From positions 1 through 33,341 of the forward strand of contig CAMCQH010000019.1 of NCBI GenBank assembly GCA_945877035.1: a stretch of DNA of 33,341 nt. Reading direction: 5' to 3'. Both the position numbers and the translations under genes were made by a program. Origin of the DNA: an uncultured Clostridium sp. GTDB taxonomy: Bacteria; Bacillota; Clostridia; TANB77; CAG-508. The notes under the pieces are model-generated. The model saw only the letters and a list, made by a program, of their open reading frames with translations. It was not told the origin of the DNA and did not search any database. Below are positions 32,121-33,341 of the stretch, piece after piece; within the stretch, counting starts at the first letter, position 1; the number at the start of each line of letters is the position of its first letter.

Positions 32121-33341
32121 TTAAAATCTTGTATCATTTTTCTTTTTATCTTTTAAATTAGCTATTTCATCTAATGTTTTTATTTTTCTTCTAACATTAT
32201 TTGCTATCTCGTTATCGTTGTCATCAAAAATGCCATTTTTATATAAATCAGTACTAACATATTTATAATGTTCATCTTTATCAAATCCAATTTTGTTTTG
32301 AAAGTGTTTAATTAAATTACGCCAAAATCCTTTAAATTTATTAACTTCATCTTTCAATTTTTCCTTTTCAGTTCGTAATTTGCCAATAATTTTATCTTTA
32401 GTAGATAATTCATCTTTTAAATTATAAATTTCTTTATCTTTTTCTTCTATTTGATATTTAAGAGAACGATTTTCTTTTTCTACTTCAAAAGCACTATGTT
32501 CAAAATCTCTAATAGCCATATTTAAGTCATTTACACTTCTAACTGTTTTAGTGGTATCTTTTACATCTTGGGTAAAGTTTTTGATTTTCTCGACATCCTC
32601 GTTTGAAATAACCATATTATTTTTATTAAACTTAGCAGGTTTTAAATTGTTTAATATTTGATTTATATCTTTTGTTGTATTATCAAGTTTATTAGTTTGT
32701 TTATTTGCTTTTTCAAGTTTTTTCTCTTTTTCAGCAAGTTGTTTTTTTATATTTCTATAATCACTCATATCTTTAACATTTATATCTTGATTTCTACCTT
32801 TTTGTTTTTCTTTTAATTTAAAATCTATATCATAAAACTTATTAAAAGACTTTATACAAGCATTTCTCATTTTATCTTGAATTTTAGTTAATGATTCCTT
32901 TGTAAAAAGTTGTGATTTTCCAACTTGTTTTTTCATTCCTCTAGTACAATTTTCTATTATAGGTACACCTACAATGTGCATATGAGGAGAGGTTTCATCA
33001 AAGTGGATTGTTGCATTTGCTATTTTAAAAGTTGGTAATATCTTAATTAAAGCATTTACTTGCTCATTATATACATCAATCATTTTTAATCTGTATTCTT
33101 TGTCCTTATCTTTTCAAAAGTCCATATCTCCAAGTTCAATTATAATCTCACAAGCAAGGTCATTTTGAGATTCGTTTATTTTCATAAAATAGTTATCTAT
33201 TTTTCTATCATTTCTAGTTTGCTTATTGTTGTACTCTATACGAGTTTCTTCAAATTCATCTAAATATACTTGCTTAACATCATTTACAATATCATTTGTT
33301 CCATAAATCGTTCTAATTAACTCTCTTTGATTATCATAATC
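32121..33341 (-). pseudogene. mob: MobV/Pre-family relaxase with in-frame TGA, 5' end outside window
   Basis: A DNA-nicking relaxase that starts transfer of mobilisable plasmids. The metal-binding motif is clear: ATIHFDETSPHMHIVGVP (His, Asp-Glu, Pro-His-x-His). The C-terminal half is a long coiled coil (KKQLAEKEKKLEKANKQ and EKENRSLKYQIEEKDKEI). The frame continues upstream of the Met at 33083 to the window edge and is clearly the same protein (GDMDF, then KDKDKEYRLKM). It is broken by TGA at 33116-33114, where relatives usually have Trp. TGA is a normal stop in this genome, so this is a nonsense mutation or a sequence error. A ribosome could restart at 33083, giving a protein without the first motif. 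Confidence 0.88.

Noticed and set aside
33114..33116. Alternative genetic code with TGA read as Trp
   Set aside because: TGA ends intact genes (25018-25020 and 30089-30091), and Trp codons in long genes do not appear as TGA, so the host uses the standard stop. Kept only as a finding about the mobile element.

Overview
The window is very AT-rich and looks like the chromosome of an anaerobic, low-GC Firmicute of the Clostridia type. The evidence is a class III (oxygen-sensitive) ribonucleotide reductase, AddA-type recombination nuclease, M29 aminopeptidase, UPF0182 protein, undecaprenol-kinase-like protein, strong GGAGG ribosome binding sites and near-consensus sigma-A promoters. The genetic code is standard: TGA ends several intact genes. 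No rRNA, tRNA or CRISPR array was seen.

Layout. 1-5.9 kb: the 3' end of an unrecognised protein, a large MMPL/RND exporter with an unusual repeat-filled external domain, a remnant of a MazG-like gene, and a divergent TetR regulator. 6.1-7.3 kb: a membrane-anchored protein with serpin-like C-terminal features. 7.5-10.2 kb: nrdD-nrdG. 10.4-11.5 kb: two small unknown genes. 11.5-15.3 kb: addA, frameshifted in its Walker A motif. 15.4-16.6 kb: an Abi_2/HEPN gene with a consensus promoter, followed by a structured small RNA with its own promoter. 16.6-17.8 kb: M29 aminopeptidase. 18-23 kb: a minus-strand envelope/redox operon (hemolysin III family, PAP2 phosphatase, diacylglycerol/undecaprenol kinase, trxB with a frameshift, trxA, and an NTF2-domain class B PBP). 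23.2-24.7 kb: a zinc-ribbon/HTH protein and tyrS on the plus strand. 24.7-25.2 kb: a 56-residue orphan between two similar stem-loops. 25.2-29.0 kb: UPF0182 protein and ftsY.

29.3-33.3 kb is accessory DNA. It starts with a compact plus-strand operon encoding a HhH-GPD-like DNA glycosylase, a divergent HAM1/RdgB-like nucleotide pyrophosphatase and a uracil-DNA-glycosylase-like protein. This combination could act on abnormal or modified bases in both DNA and the nucleotide pool. Next come a consensus promoter driving a two-hairpin RNA, two small genes and a MobV/Pre relaxase interrupted by an in-frame TGA. This end is therefore a mobilisable element or its remnant.

The two strongest leads are the Abi/HEPN-small RNA pair, which resembles the RNA-antitoxin systems proposed as ancestors of Cas13, and the glycosylase-pyrophosphatase-glycosylase operon. 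Also notable are three copies of a dispersed REP-like element with compensatory stem changes, and three independently disrupted genes (addA, trxB, mob). The disruptions could be real decay or assembly errors.
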